From Alteraurantiacibacter aestuarii (GTDB taxonomy: Bacteria; Pseudomonadota; Alphaproteobacteria; Sphingomonadales; Sphingomonadaceae): a stretch of 64,000 nt of DNA. The notes beneath the pieces are model-generated. The model made no database searches and was not told where the DNA came from. It saw only the letters and a program-made list of their open reading frames with translations. The DNA is taken from the NCBI RefSeq assembly GCF_009827405.1, contig NZ_WTYY01000002.1:1-64000 (forward strand), given 5' to 3'. Positions 45,583 to 54,665 of the stretch are shown here, piece after piece. The stretch's first letter is position 1; each line of letters starts with the position of its first letter. Position numbers and translations under genes: made by a program.

Positions 45583-46905
45583 ATGGCCATTCGTCACATC
45601 GCGATTATCGGTTCGGGGCCAGCAGGCTATTATACGGCGGAAGCTGCGCAGAAGGCCTTTGGTGACGATTTACGGGTCGATATTTTCGATTTAATGCCAG
45701 TACCTTACGGGTTAATCCGTACCGGCGTCGCGCCCGATCACCAGTCCATCAAGGGCGTATCCCGGCGCTATGAGAAAGTCGCGCTGACCGACAATGTCCG
45801 CTTTGCCGGCAATGTCATGCTGGGCCGCGACGTCTCTCTGGATGAGCTGCGCGGGCTTTATGACGCAGTTGTTCTGGCCACGGGCGCGCCAAAAGACCGT
45901 GAATTGGGGATAAGTGGGCAGGATCTTGGCAATGTGTTCGGCAGTGCCGCCTTTGTCGGCTGGTACAATGGCCACCCGCAATTCACCGATCTGAACCCCG
46001 ATCTTTCGGGCAAGACTGCGGTGGTGATCGGCATGGGCAATGTCGCGCTCGACGTGGCGCGCATCCTGGCCAAGACCCGCTGCGAATTTGCCGGCAGCGA
46101 TATTGTTTCGCACGCGCTCGAAGCGATCTGCGCCTCGAAGCTGGAGCGGATCGTGATCCTTGGCCGGCGCGGGCCGCACCAGATCATGATGACGCCAAAG
46201 GAACTGGGCGAACTGGGCCACCTGGAACGCGCCTGCCCGCATGTGTCGCCCGGCGACCTGCCCGATGAGGCGGAGGATGCGCTGCTGGAGCCGGGGTTGC
46301 GCAAGAGCGTCACCATCTTGCGCCAGTTTGCCGCCATCCCGGAACATATCCGCGCCGAAAAACCCATCGCCATCGAGTTCGCCTTCTTCGCCCAGCCCGT
46401 GGAACTGCACGGCGACGGCAAGGTGCAGGAAATCGTCGTCGAACAGACCGCGCTAGTGCGCGGGCGGGCGCAGGGAACGGGCCAGAGGGGCACGATCAAG
46501 GCGGACATGGTCGTGTCCTGCATCGGCTATCGCACCGTGCCCATCGCGGGCGTGCCGTTTGATGAGCGCGCGGGCCATTTCGCCAATGACGAAGGGCGCA
46601 TCCTGCCGGGCATATATTGCGTTGGCTGGGCGCGGCGCGGACCGTCGGGCACGATCGGCACCAACCGCCCCGATGGCTATTCCATCATTGACCGGATTAC
46701 CGAGGATATGGCCAGCGGCGCGCTGGGCAGCGCCGACAAGAAAGGCCGCGAAGGCTTTGATCTGCTGGCCAGGGAGCGCGGGCTGGACGTGGTCACTTTC
46801 CGCGACTGGAAGAAGATCGAGGAAGCCGAGGAAAAGCTCGCCCGCGAAGGCGCCCCGCGTGAAAAATTCGTCGATGTGGCGGCGATGATCAGGGCGAAGG
46901 ATTAA
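45583..46905 (+). CDS. Ferredoxin/adrenodoxin-NADP reductase-type flavoprotein
   Basis: A 440-residue FAD/NADP protein resembling adrenodoxin reductase (FprA-type). The FAD motif IAIIGSGPAGYYTAEAAQ begins at residue 5, followed by FDLMPVPYGLIRTGVAPDHQ, LATGAPKDRELG and the NADP motif VIGMGNVALDVARILA. The C-terminal GWARRGPSGTIGTNRPDGYS is a family hallmark. It would pass electrons from NADPH to a ferredoxin or P450 partner that is not visible here. The start at 45583 follows GAGGGGG. Confidence 0.92.
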   Translation: MAIRHIAIIGSGPAGYYTAEAAQKAFGDDLRVDIFDLMPVPYGLIRTGVAPDHQSIKGVSRRYEKVALTDNVRFAGNVMLGRDVSLDELRGLYDAVVLATGAPKDRELGISGQDLGNVFGSAAFVGWYNGHPQFTDLNPDLSGKTAVVIGMGNVALDVARILAKTRCEFAGSDIVSHALEAICASKLERIVILGRRGPHQIMMTPKELGELGHLERACPHVSPGDLPDEAEDALLEPGLRKSVTILRQFAAIPEHIRAEKPIAIEFAFFAQPVELHGDGKVQEIVVEQTALVRGRAQGTGQRGTIKADMVVSCIGYRTVPIAGVPFDERAGHFANDEGRILPGIYCVGWARRGPSGTIGTNRPDGYSIIDRITEDMASGALGSADKKGREGFDLLARERGLDVVTFRDWKKIEEAEEKLAREGAPREKFVDVAAMIRAKD

Positions 46906-46927
46906 GCCGAGATCGAGGCTTCCGGCG

Positions 46928-47308
46928 CTATTTCGCGTCTTGCGCCGTCTCGCTGCCGAACTGGCTCAACCACTCGCCCCACGCGCTCATGCGTGTGCCG
47001 AAGCCTTGCATGTGGGCACCGCAAATCTGTGAAAAATCCGCAAACCGGGTTTCGACTGCGGCAATCGACTCTTCATCTTCAAGGTCACCGATACCCTGTC
47101 CGGTTGTGCCTTCGTAATAGCCGACGAAATAATTGACCGCGTAGATGAATGCCTGCCGCGTTTCCTCGTCTTCGAATTGCGTGCTGAACATCGATGCCCA
47201 GACGGCACATTGCTTGGCCTCGATCGGGTCAAGAGCCACGTCCTGCGCCATCGCCGCCCCCGGCAGCATTGCCAGTGCAGCGCCCGCGAATGCCAGCTTG
47301 CGCATCAT
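46928..47308 (-). CDS. Small secreted protein coupled to dnaN
   Basis: A 126-residue protein with a signal peptide ending at AMAQ. The mature part has Cys in AKQCAVWA and QICGAHM and a helical pattern (FEDEETRQAFIYAVNYFVGYY). No family was recognised. Its ATG overlaps the dnaN stop as TGATG, so it is translated from the dnaN message. An odd neighbour for the sliding clamp gene. Confidence 0.7.
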   Translation of the reverse strand: MMRKLAFAGAALAMLPGAAMAQDVALDPIEAKQCAVWASMFSTQFEDEETRQAFIYAVNYFVGYYEGTTGQGIGDLEDEESIAAVETRFADFSQICGAHMQGFGTRMSAWGEWLSQFGSETAQDAK

Positions 47309-48435
47309 CACACGCGCATCGGCATAAGAACGTAGAGCGCCGGGCTGTTTTCATCCTTGCGGATCAGCGTGGGCGCTCCGGCGTCGGCGAGGTGGAGTTC
47401 CACCACATCGCTGTCGATCTGGTTGAGGATGTCCTTGAGGTAATTGGCGTTGAAGCCGATTTCCATCGGCTCGGACTTGTAATCGGCGGGCACTTCTTCA
47501 GCCGCATTGCCGTTGTCCGGGCTGGTGACGGACAGGGTGACCTTGTCCGTTTCCAGCCCCATCTTCACCGCGCGGGTCTTTTCCGTGGCGATGGTGGCCA
47601 CACGGTCGACACCGGCGAAAAATGCCTTGGGATCGACGCGCAGCAGCTTGTCATTGCCGGTGGGAATAACGCGGCTGTAATCGGGGAAAGTGCCGTCGAT
47701 CAGCTTGCTGGTGAGGACAACGCCGCCCTCCCCGCCCAGCGTGAAGCGGATCTTGGAGGCGGACAGGTCCACCAGCACATTGCCGTCCTGCGCCTCTTCC
47801 AGCAGCTTGCGCAATTCGGCCACGGCTTTGCGCGGCACGATCACGTCGGGCATCCCCTCTGCGCCTTCGGGGCGATCGATGGTGAAGCGCGCCAGGCGGT
47901 GGCCATCGGTAGCGGCAGCCTTCAGCACCGGCTTGTCATCTTCGGCGACATGCAGGAAAATGCCGTTGAGGTAATAGCGCGTTTCCTCGGTCGAGATGGC
48001 AAAGCGCGTGCGGTCGATCAGTTCGGCCAGCAGGCTGGCGGGAATTTCGAAACTGGTCGGCAGGTCGCCTTCCACGATTACCGGAAAATCATCGCGCGGC
48101 AGAGTGGGCAACTGGAAGCGTGCGCGTCCGGCCTTCACCACCATGCGGTTTTCCGCCGTTTCCAGACTGACCTGCGATCCATCGGGCAGCTTGCGGGCAA
48201 TGTCGAACAGCAGGTGGGCCGAAACGGTGATCGATCCGGCATCTTCCACCGATGCGGCATCGAGGCTTTCGATGACCTGCAGGTCGAGATCGGTCGCCAT
48301 GATCTTTACCGTACCGTCTGACGACGCTTCGATCAGCACGTTGGACAGGATCGGGATCGTGTTGCGCCGTTCCACCACGGATTGCACGTGGGACAAACAG
48401 CGCAGCAACTTCGCGCGTTCGATGGTGGCCTTCAT
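47308..48435 (-). CDS. dnaN: DNA polymerase III beta subunit (sliding clamp)
   Basis: A 375-residue DnaN with three clamp domains. Landmarks are LLRCLSHVQSVVERRNTIPI at the N-terminus, the VVKAGRARFQLPTLP segment and the terminal ALYVLMPMRV, which is the conserved C-terminal P-M-R-V/L. It forms the ring that tethers polymerase III to DNA. The length is normal. The 245-base gap to the divergent arsR contains its promoter. No dnaA or recF is adjacent, so it is not in the classical dnaA-dnaN-recF cluster. Confidence 0.96.
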   Translation of the reverse strand: MKATIERAKLLRCLSHVQSVVERRNTIPILSNVLIEASSDGTVKIMATDLDLQVIESLDAASVEDAGSITVSAHLLFDIARKLPDGSQVSLETAENRMVVKAGRARFQLPTLPRDDFPVIVEGDLPTSFEIPASLLAELIDRTRFAISTEETRYYLNGIFLHVAEDDKPVLKAAATDGHRLARFTIDRPEGAEGMPDVIVPRKAVAELRKLLEEAQDGNVLVDLSASKIRFTLGGEGGVVLTSKLIDGTFPDYSRVIPTGNDKLLRVDPKAFFAGVDRVATIATEKTRAVKMGLETDKVTLSVTSPDNGNAAEEVPADYKSEPMEIGFNANYLKDILNQIDSDVVELHLADAGAPTLIRKDENSPALYVLMPMRV

Positions 48436-48657
48436 TGCGTACTAACCCCTATTCGCGCGCTGGCTGTCCGGAGGGGACCGGAATCGCCCAAAAGCGCCGG
48501 AAATGATGCGGACAGTCTTAACGGGGGAGCCAAAGGGGGCAAGGATTGAACGACGTTAAGGCTGATTCCTTGGGGATAAAAGCGTGTTTCTGGTTTCGGT
48601 CGCACGCGCAATTGCCCTCAGGCGCGCACGCGAAAAGAACAGGATTGACCGCTCTCC

Positions 48658-48683
48658 CATATATCAAGTATTCATGATATATG
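48658..48683 (+). promoter_or_regulatory. ArsR operator palindrome overlapping the arsR start codon
   Basis: CATATATCA and TGATATATG form a perfect nine-base inverted repeat with an eight-base spacer. The ATG of arsR is bases 48681-48683, inside the right arm. A TTGACC -35 at 48645-48650 with TATTCA at 48669-48674 (18-base spacer) would put the transcript start at about the ATG, so the message may be leaderless. ArsR-SmtB operators often sit over the promoter. Confidence 0.75.
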
Positions 48684-49025
48684 GATTCGATAAACCCGAC
48701 CGCCATGTTTGCCGCGCTCAGCCAGGAAACCCGGCTGCAGGTGTTTCGGCGATTGATAAAGGCTGGGCCGAAGGGCCTGCTGTCAGGTGAAATCGGCGAG
48801 CAGATGGGCGTGCGGCAGAATACCATGTCTGCCAATCTGGCGATCCTGCTGAATGCCGGACTGATCAGGAATGAGCGGCAAGGCAGATCGGTCCGCTACT
48901 TTGCGAATATTCCGGCCATATCCGATCTGCTGCGCTTCCTGCTGGAGGATTGCTGCGGCGGTGACAGCGCCCTGTGCAATCCGCTGGTGGCCAGCCTTGC
49001 ATCCGTATCCGAGGACCAACGATGA
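48681..49025 (+). CDS. arsR: ArsR-family arsenic-responsive repressor
   Basis: A 114-residue winged-helix ArsR/SmtB protein. The HTH region is GLLSGEIGEQMGVRQNTMSANLAIL, and the wing is GLIRNERQGRSVRYF. The C-terminal FLLEDCCGGDSALCNP carries Cys91, Cys92 and Cys99, an arrangement used for As(III) sensing in atypical ArsR proteins of the Acidithiobacillus type. It has no Shine-Dalgarno sequence and may be translated leaderless. It overlaps arsC by ATGA. Confidence 0.93.
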   Translation: MDSINPTAMFAALSQETRLQVFRRLIKAGPKGLLSGEIGEQMGVRQNTMSANLAILLNAGLIRNERQGRSVRYFANIPAISDLLRFLLEDCCGGDSALCNPLVASLASVSEDQR

Positions 49026-49426
49026 GCATTGTAATCTACCACAACCCGGACTGCGGCACATCGCGCAACGTGCTGGAGATTATCCGCCAGTCGGGCGCAG
49101 AACCCACGGTGATCGAATATCTCAAGACGGGATGGACGCGCGCGCAATTGCTGGGCCTGTTTGCCGCTGCCGACCTGACTGCCAGGGAGGCGCTGCGCAC
49201 AAGCAAATCGCCTGCGCAGGAGCTGGGACTGCTGGATCCGGAAGTGGATGAGGACACCTTCCTTGAGGCGATGGTGGAGCATCCGGTTCTGGTCAATCGC
49301 CCGATTGTGTGCAGCCCTGCAGGCGTGGCCCTGTGCCGTCCATCCGAAACGGTTTTTGCCTTGTTGGGGACGCCTTCGGGGACAGAATTCACCAAGGAAG
49401 ATGGCGAGGCAATCACGGCGCCATGA
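49022..49426 (+). CDS. arsC: Glutaredoxin-type arsenate reductase
   Basis: A 134-residue ArsC. The active-site Cys11 is in [10 protein letters not shown], followed by [13 protein letters not shown], and the substrate-binding region is [10 protein letters not shown]. It reduces arsenate to arsenite with glutathione and glutaredoxin. It overlaps arsR and arsH by four bases each, so the three genes form a tight operon. The start at 49022 is the one in that overlap. Confidence 0.95.
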   Translation: MSIVIYHNPDCGTSRNVLEIIRQSGAEPTVIEYLKTGWTRAQLLGLFAAADLTAREALRTSKSPAQELGLLDPEVDEDTFLEAMVEHPVLVNRPIVCSPAGVALCRPSETVFALLGTPSGTEFTKEDGEAITAP

Positions 49427-50139
49427 CGCATGACATGCCAAATATCGATGCTGACAGTCTGCACCCTATCGATGCTGCACGTCTGACACTGGCGGGGGAG
49501 CCCGATCATGCTCCGCGCATATTGATGCTGTATGGCTCCATGCGGGAACGGTCATTTTCCCGGCTGCTGACGCAGGAGGCGGCGCGTGTGCTGCGCAATT
49601 TCGGGGCACAGGTGCGCATATTCGATCCCGCCGGGCTGCCTCTGGTGGATGACGCATCCGAGAACCATCACAAGGTGCAGGAATTGCGCGAATTGTCCCT
49701 GTGGTCAGAGGCGCAGGTCTGGTGTTCGCCTGAACGTCACGGTGCGATGACGGGGCTTATGAAAACCCAGATTGACTGGTTGCCGCTGGCCCCCATTGGC
49801 GGCTTTCGCCCCACACAGGGCCGCACCCTTGCGCTGATGCAGGTGTGCGGCGGATCCCAGAGCTTCAACACACTCAACCAGATGCGCATTCTGGGCCGGT
49901 GGATGCGGATGATTGTCATTCCCAACCAGTCCTCGGTTGCCAAGGCCTTCCTTGAATTCGATGACGATGACCGGATGAAGCCATCGCCCTATTACAACCG
50001 CATGGTGGACGTGATGGAAGAACTGATGAAGTTCACCCTGCTGACGCGTGGCCGCGCGGATTACCTGACCGATCGCTATTCCGAACGGGTGGAAAGCGCC
50101 GAGGCTGTTTCGGCAAGGGTCAACCAGGCTTCAGCCTAG
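49423..50139 (+). CDS. arsH: NADPH-dependent FMN reductase ArsH
   Basis: A 238-residue ArsH flavoprotein. The FMN motif [16 protein letters not shown] starts at about residue 32, and the family block [21 protein letters not shown] is followed by [17 protein letters not shown]. ArsH oxidises trivalent organoarsenicals or protects against redox stress. It overlaps arsC by ATGA and the convergent fabG by four bases. No arsB or acr3 gene follows, so arsenite efflux must be encoded elsewhere if present. Confidence 0.94.
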   Translation: MTHDMPNIDADSLHPIDAARLTLAGEPDHAPRILMLYGSMRERSFSRLLTQEAARVLRNFGAQVRIFDPAGLPLVDDASENHHKVQELRELSLWSEAQVWCSPERHGAMTGLMKTQIDWLPLAPIGGFRPTQGRTLALMQVCGGSQSFNTLNQMRILGRWMRMIVIPNQSSVAKAFLEFDDDDRMKPSPYYNRMVDVMEELMKFTLLTRGRADYLTDRYSERVESAEAVSARVNQASA

Positions 50140-50897
50140 CTGATCATCGCCATGCCGCCGTTCACGTGCAACGTCTGGCCGGTGATGTAGCCTGCTTCCT
50201 TGCTGGCCAGGAAGGCCACGGCGCTGCCGATATCCTCGCCCTCGCCCATGCGTCCCATCGGGATGCGGGCGTTGAGCGCTTCCTTGACGGTATCGGGCAG
50301 GACGTCGGTCATCGGCGTGCGGATGAAGCCGGGAGCCACGCAATTGGCGGTGATGCCGCGGCTGGCCACTTCCTGCGCAAAGCTCTTGGTCATGCCGGTG
50401 ATGCCGGCCTTGGCGGCGGCGTAGTTCATCTGGCCCGGATTGCCGGTGGCGCCCACCACGCTGGTGATGGTGATGACGCGGCCGAAGCGGGCCTTCATCA
50501 TCGGGCGGGCGGCGGCGCGCATCAGGCGGAAGGTGCTTTCCAGGTTGAGCGAGATCACCTGGTCCCACTCCTCATCCTTCATCCGCATGGCGAGGTTGTC
50601 GCGCGTGATGCCGGCGTTGTTGACGAGGATATCGAGACTGCCCAGCGTATCGATCGCGGCGGGGATCAGTTCCTCCACCTGCACCTTGTTCGAAAGGTCG
50701 CAGGTGATCTCCACATGATCGCCCTGATCGTGCTCAAACTGATCGTTCAGCTCCTCGCGAAAGGCGCGCAGCTTGCTGCCGTTGGAGCCTGACAGCGCGA
50801 TGCGCGCGCCCTGCGCGGCAAGAGCGCGGGCAATGGCCGAACCGATCCCGCCACTGGCGCCGGTTACAAGGGCATTCATTCCGGTAAGGTCGAACAT
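50136..50897 (-). CDS. fabG: 3-oxoacyl-[ACP] reductase
   Basis: A 253-residue FabG of fatty-acid synthesis. The cofactor motif is [20 protein letters not shown] is at about 90, and the catalytic Ser-Tyr-Lys set is in [22 protein letters not shown], with [16 protein letters not shown] completing the core. The ATG at 50897 has GGAG eight bases upstream; a TTG six bases earlier is less likely. It follows fabD by 16 bases, so the two are co-transcribed. Confidence 0.95.
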   Translation of the reverse strand: MFDLTGMNALVTGASGGIGSAIARALAAQGARIALSGSNGSKLRAFREELNDQFEHDQGDHVEITCDLSNKVQVEELIPAAIDTLGSLDILVNNAGITRDNLAMRMKDEEWDQVISLNLESTFRLMRAAARPMMKARFGRVITITSVVGATGNPGQMNYAAAKAGITGMTKSFAQEVASRGITANCVAPGFIRTPMTDVLPDTVKEALNARIPMGRMGEGEDIGSAVAFLASKEAGYITGQTLHVNGGMAMIS

Positions 50898-50913
50898 CGT
50901 CAAATCTCCGCGA

Positions 50914-51849
50914 TCAAATGTCTTTGGCCAGTGCTTCGATGTCTTCCATCGAAATCAGGCTGGTCTGCGTGCTGTCGGGCAGAATCTTGCGCACCATCGG
51001 GCCAACCACCTTGCCGCCCACTTCCACGAAATGGGTGATGCCCGCATCGCCCATCGCCATGATGCTTTCGCGCCAGCGTACGCGGCCGGTCACCTGCCTG
51101 ACCAGCAGGTCCAGCTCGGTTGCCGGATCGCTGGTGAGCGTGGCGGTAAAGTTGGAATAGACCGGCAGCAGCATTGGCGCGGGCGGCGTGGCGGCCAGCG
51201 CCTGCGCCATCGCATCCGCCGCAGGCTGCATCAGCGAGCAATGGAAGGGCGCCGATACCGGCAGCGGCACGGCGCGCTTGCAGCCAAACTCCCTGGCCAT
51301 TTCCACCGCGCGCTCAATCGCGCCGGTGTGGCCGGACAGCACGACCTGCCCCGGGTCATTGTCATTGGCGACTTCGCACACTTCGCCCTGCGCAGCGGCT
51401 TCTGCCAGCGCGGTGGCTTTCTCCAGATCGGCACCGAGCAGGGCGCACATGCTGCCCACACCCACCGGCACGGCGGCCTGCATCGCCTGTCCGCGCAGCT
51501 TGAGCAGGCGGGCGGTATCGGCGAGGCTGAACGCACCCACGGCGGCCAGCGCGCTATATTCGCCCAGCGAGTGACCGGCGACGGCTTCGCCCTTCTGCGC
51601 CAGCTTCACGCCGAATTCGTGCTCCATCACACGGGCAATGGCGATGGAATGGGCCATGATGGCGGGCTGCGCGTTCTCGGTCAGCGTCAGCTGGTCTTCG
51701 GGTCCATTCTTCATGATGGCGAAAAGCTTTTGCGAAAGCGCATCATCCACTTCCTGGAACACTTCGCGCGCAGCGGCGCTGGCTTCAGCCAGTTGTGTGC
51801 CCATGCCCACTTTCTGGCTGCCCTGTCCGGGAAATAAAAATGCGATCAT
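50914..51849 (-). CDS. fabD: Malonyl-CoA:ACP transacylase
   Basis: A 311-residue FabD starting MIAFLFPGQGSQKVGMG. The catalytic serine is in AGHSLGEYSALA, and the partner histidine lies in VSAPFHCSLMQPA. GQVVLSGHTGAIERA is also conserved. It loads malonyl groups onto acyl carrier protein. It is the first of the fabD-fabG pair. The start at 51849 follows GAGG and is the family start. Confidence 0.96.
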   Translation of the reverse strand: MIAFLFPGQGSQKVGMGTQLAEASAAAREVFQEVDDALSQKLFAIMKNGPEDQLTLTENAQPAIMAHSIAIARVMEHEFGVKLAQKGEAVAGHSLGEYSALAAVGAFSLADTARLLKLRGQAMQAAVPVGVGSMCALLGADLEKATALAEAAAQGEVCEVANDNDPGQVVLSGHTGAIERAVEMAREFGCKRAVPLPVSAPFHCSLMQPAADAMAQALAATPPAPMLLPVYSNFTATLTSDPATELDLLVRQVTGRVRWRESIMAMGDAGITHFVEVGGKVVGPMVRKILPDSTQTSLISMEDIEALAKDI

Positions 51850-51892
51850 GTGAAGCTCCTCTGTGGCGCGCCGGATATTGCGGGCTGTGCGA

Positions 51893-52705
51893 TCAGGCAA
51901 GGCCGAAGGGGACAATCCTGTTGGCAGCATCGTGGCCGATGTCGGCGCGGCCAAGATAGGCGATGCCGGCCTTTTCGCACCAATATTGCGCAATCTGCTC
52001 CTCATCAAAGCCGAACGGGCGATCATTTTCGGGCACCTCGGACACGCGCCCCAGCCTGATCCCGGCAATGCCGCGCAGGTGCTGGGTGACGTGGAAGAAC
52101 AGGCGGTCAACGGCATACAGATGCTCGGCCACTTCCTCCACAAGCACCACGTGGCCGGTCAGGTCGGGCATGAAATCGGTGCCCACCAGCATTGCCAGCG
52201 ACATCAGGTTGAAGGCGGCCACCGGCTGGTCATCGATGTCCGGCTCCAGCCCCGAATCCTCGCCCGACAGGTAATCCAGCACGCGGCGCACCGCATCTGC
52301 GCCGCCCGCCCGGCGGATATCGCCTGCCAGCGGACCATGCACCGGCCTGCCGATTCCATGCTTGTACAATGCACCCAGAATCGTGCCGCAGTCCGAATAG
52401 CCAAGGAATGTCTTGTCATCCGCGCAATCGGCCAGCCCCGCCAGCGCATCGCCGACGATGCGGTTGGAGCCATATCCACCCATCGCGAACCACACCGCAT
52501 CGGTGCCCGGATCGTTGGCACAATCTAGGAAACCGGCCAGCCGCACGCCGTCGTCCCCGGCGAAATGTCCCGATTCTTCAAAGCACTGCGGATGGAAGTG
52601 CAGCTCCGCGCCGGGATACTCGCGCCGGGCCAGGTCCAGCACGGCGTCTGCGCGCTCTCGCAAGATCGGTTTTCCCGGACAGCAAAGGGCAATTCGAAGT
52701 GTCAT
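51893..52705 (-). CDS. ldcA: LD-carboxypeptidase, S66 family (murein tetrapeptide)
   Basis: A 270-residue S66 peptidase. The nucleophile serine is in LGYSDCGTILGAL, with the preceding FAMGGYGSNRIV block, and the remaining Glu/His are in VVLVEEVAEH and the C-terminal GHDAANRIVPFG. It removes the terminal D-alanine from murein tetrapeptides in recycling. A very long minus-strand frame continues upstream through the Mpl-like gene, but the true start is 52705, where MTLRIALCCPGK begins. Confidence 0.9.
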   Translation of the reverse strand: MTLRIALCCPGKPILRERADAVLDLARREYPGAELHFHPQCFEESGHFAGDDGVRLAGFLDCANDPGTDAVWFAMGGYGSNRIVGDALAGLADCADDKTFLGYSDCGTILGALYKHGIGRPVHGPLAGDIRRAGGADAVRRVLDYLSGEDSGLEPDIDDQPVAAFNLMSLAMLVGTDFMPDLTGHVVLVEEVAEHLYAVDRLFFHVTQHLRGIAGIRLGRVSEVPENDRPFGFDEEQIAQYWCEKAGIAYLGRADIGHDAANRIVPFGLA

Positions 52706-52762
52706 GAGGCCTTTCCTAACATCCGCTTCACAAAGCGCCACTCCCCGAATAGGTGAGGGGCA

Positions 52763-54187
52763 ATGAACAGCTTCGCCTCTATCCCGCTCCTGTCCCGACC
52801 GTTCTTCTTCTGCGGCATCGGAGGATCGGGAATGCTGCCGCTGGCGATGATCGTCAAAGGCCTGGGCTGCGATGTGGCCGGCTCCGATCGCAGTTACGAT
52901 CAGGGGCGCACGCCGGAGAAGTTCGCCTGGCTGGCACAACAGGGGGTGGAGCTGTTTGCGCAGGATGGCAGCGGCATCACTTCCCCGCAGCAGGTTCTGG
53001 TGGCCTCTGCCGCGATTGAAGACACCGTGCCCGAAGTGGCACGCGCGCAGATGCTGGGCTGCGAACGGCTGACCCGGGCAGAACTGCTGTCCCGCCTGTT
53101 CAACGCCGCCCCGCTGTCGCTGGCGGTGGGCGGCACCAGCGGCAAGAGCACGGTCACCGGCATGCTGGGCTGGATCCTGTACCAGGCGGGCACTGATCCC
53201 ACGATCATGAACGGGGCGGTGATGAAGAACTTCATCTCCCCCACCAACCCGTTTGCCAGCGCGCGTATCGGCCACGGCAAGGCGTTTGTAAGCGAAGTGG
53301 ATGAAAGCGACGGATCGATCGCGCTTTACCGCCCTTCCATCGCGGTGCTGCTCAATGTCAGCCTCGACCACAAGAGCATCGAGGAACTGCGCATGCTGTT
53401 CGGCAATTTCGTCAAGGTTGCGGGCAAGGCGGCAGTCAATTTCGACAATGACGAGGCGCGTTTCCTTTCGGAAAAGGCCAGTGATGTGATCTCGTTCGGC
53501 ATCAGGCATCCGCAGGCCATGATCGGGGTGGAGCCGGGCACGATTATCGAGGATGCCGACGGCATAGCCGCGCTGGTGGTGGACCGGCGCACCGATGTTG
53601 GCCATTCGCTGCGCCTGCCCATGCCCGGCATGCACAACCTTTCCAACGCGCTGGCGGCGATTGCCGGGGCGGTTGCGGCAGGGGTGGAAGTGCACGATGC
53701 GGCAATGGCGCTGAGCACTTTCAAGGGCCTTGCGCGCCGTTTCGATGTGGTTGGCACCAGTGCGCGCGGCGTGACGGTGATCGACGATTTCGGCCACAAC
53801 CCGGAGAAGTGCCGCGCCACGCTGAGGACGCTCAAGCGCCACAATGGCCGCGTGATCGCTTTCTTCCAGCCGCATGGTTACGGCCCGTTGCGGCAGATGG
53901 GCCATGAACTGGCGCATACTTTCGCCGCCGAGCTGGGCGATGATGACATCACCATCATGTGCGATCCGGTCTATTTCGGCGGCACTGTGGATCGCAGCCA
54001 GGGGACCGAGCGGATCGTGCAGATGATCATCGATGCCGGCGGCTATGCGGAACATATTGCCGAGCGCGCGGACTGTGCCGCCAGGATCGCGGCAATCGCC
54101 CGCCCGGGGGACCGCGTGGTGGTGATGGGCGCGCGCGACGATACGTTGAGCGAATTTGCCAGAGAACTCCTTGATTCGATGGATTAA
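52763..54187 (+). CDS. Mpl-like UDP-MurNAc:tripeptide ligase
   Basis: A 474-residue Mur-ligase. The N-terminal FFFCGIGGSGMLPLAMIVKG is MurC/Mpl-like, the ATP P-loop is VGGTSGKSTVTGML, and the C-terminal domain contains IDDFGHNPEKCRATL and FQPHGYGPLR. Mpl reattaches recycled tripeptide to UDP-MurNAc. Assignment to Mpl rather than MurC is favoured by the divergent LD-carboxypeptidase gene 57 bases away, but MurC cannot be excluded without alignment. Confidence 0.85.
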   Translation: MNSFASIPLLSRPFFFCGIGGSGMLPLAMIVKGLGCDVAGSDRSYDQGRTPEKFAWLAQQGVELFAQDGSGITSPQQVLVASAAIEDTVPEVARAQMLGCERLTRAELLSRLFNAAPLSLAVGGTSGKSTVTGMLGWILYQAGTDPTIMNGAVMKNFISPTNPFASARIGHGKAFVSEVDESDGSIALYRPSIAVLLNVSLDHKSIEELRMLFGNFVKVAGKAAVNFDNDEARFLSEKASDVISFGIRHPQAMIGVEPGTIIEDADGIAALVVDRRTDVGHSLRLPMPGMHNLSNALAAIAGAVAAGVEVHDAAMALSTFKGLARRFDVVGTSARGVTVIDDFGHNPEKCRATLRTLKRHNGRVIAFFQPHGYGPLRQMGHELAHTFAAELGDDDITIMCDPVYFGGTVDRSQGTERIVQMIIDAGGYAEHIAERADCAARIAAIARPGDRVVVMGARDDTLSEFARELLDSMD

Positions 54188-54261
54188 CCATTGATCGGCG
54201 TCAAAGCGCCCTGCCCCGCCGCCACATACACTGACCCGGTTCGGCAAACGGGAGACATGGC

Positions 54262-54585
54262 ATGGCACTGACAAACCAATCGATGGTCGGCAACTGGGTT
54301 ACGCATGGCAATCAGGAAGGCTGGAGCTACCCCGCATCAGGCCAGTGGAAAGGCAATCTGGTGGTTTCCGCAGGCGGCACCACCACCATGCGCTTCACCG
54401 ATGGCAATATTGCGCCCACGCGCAGCGGGAACTGGAGCCTGAACGGCAACAAATTCTCCATCATCGATACCGAAGGCACGCGCTGGATGGCCACCGTCGC
54501 GCCCAATGGCAGCACGATGAGCGGGCCGTATGATTCCGGGCCTCCGGGTGCGGGTGATGGGTCCTGGGGCGCGCGCAAGCTCTGA
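54262..54585 (+). CDS. Small beta-rich protein, unknown
   Basis: A 107-residue protein without a clear signal peptide. Repeated short strands with Trp and Gly (MVGNWVTHGNQEGWSYP, SGNWSLNGNKFSI) and a C-terminal GSWGARKL suggest a small beta-barrel or lipocalin-like fold. The start follows GGGAGAC. No family was recognised. Confidence 0.65.
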   Translation: MALTNQSMVGNWVTHGNQEGWSYPASGQWKGNLVVSAGGTTTMRFTDGNIAPTRSGNWSLNGNKFSIIDTEGTRWMATVAPNGSTMSGPYDSGPPGAGDGSWGARKL

Positions 54586-54665
54586 GCCGCAGCGGGCGGC
54601 AAGACTTTTGCAACGACTTTGCGCCTATCCCTACCCTCACGGGACGCAGGAAGGGGCACAAGGAC

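Noticed and set aside
51850..52143. An N-terminal extension of FabD by 98 codons
   Set aside because: The extension is Arg/Pro/Ser-rich shadow overlapping the LD-carboxypeptidase gene, and the family start is MIAFLFPGQG.
52706..54274. The upstream part of a 793-codon minus-strand frame running from the Mpl-like gene into the LD-carboxypeptidase gene
   Set aside because: Only the last 270 codons match a family (S66), with a proper start at 52705. The rest is antisense to the ligase.
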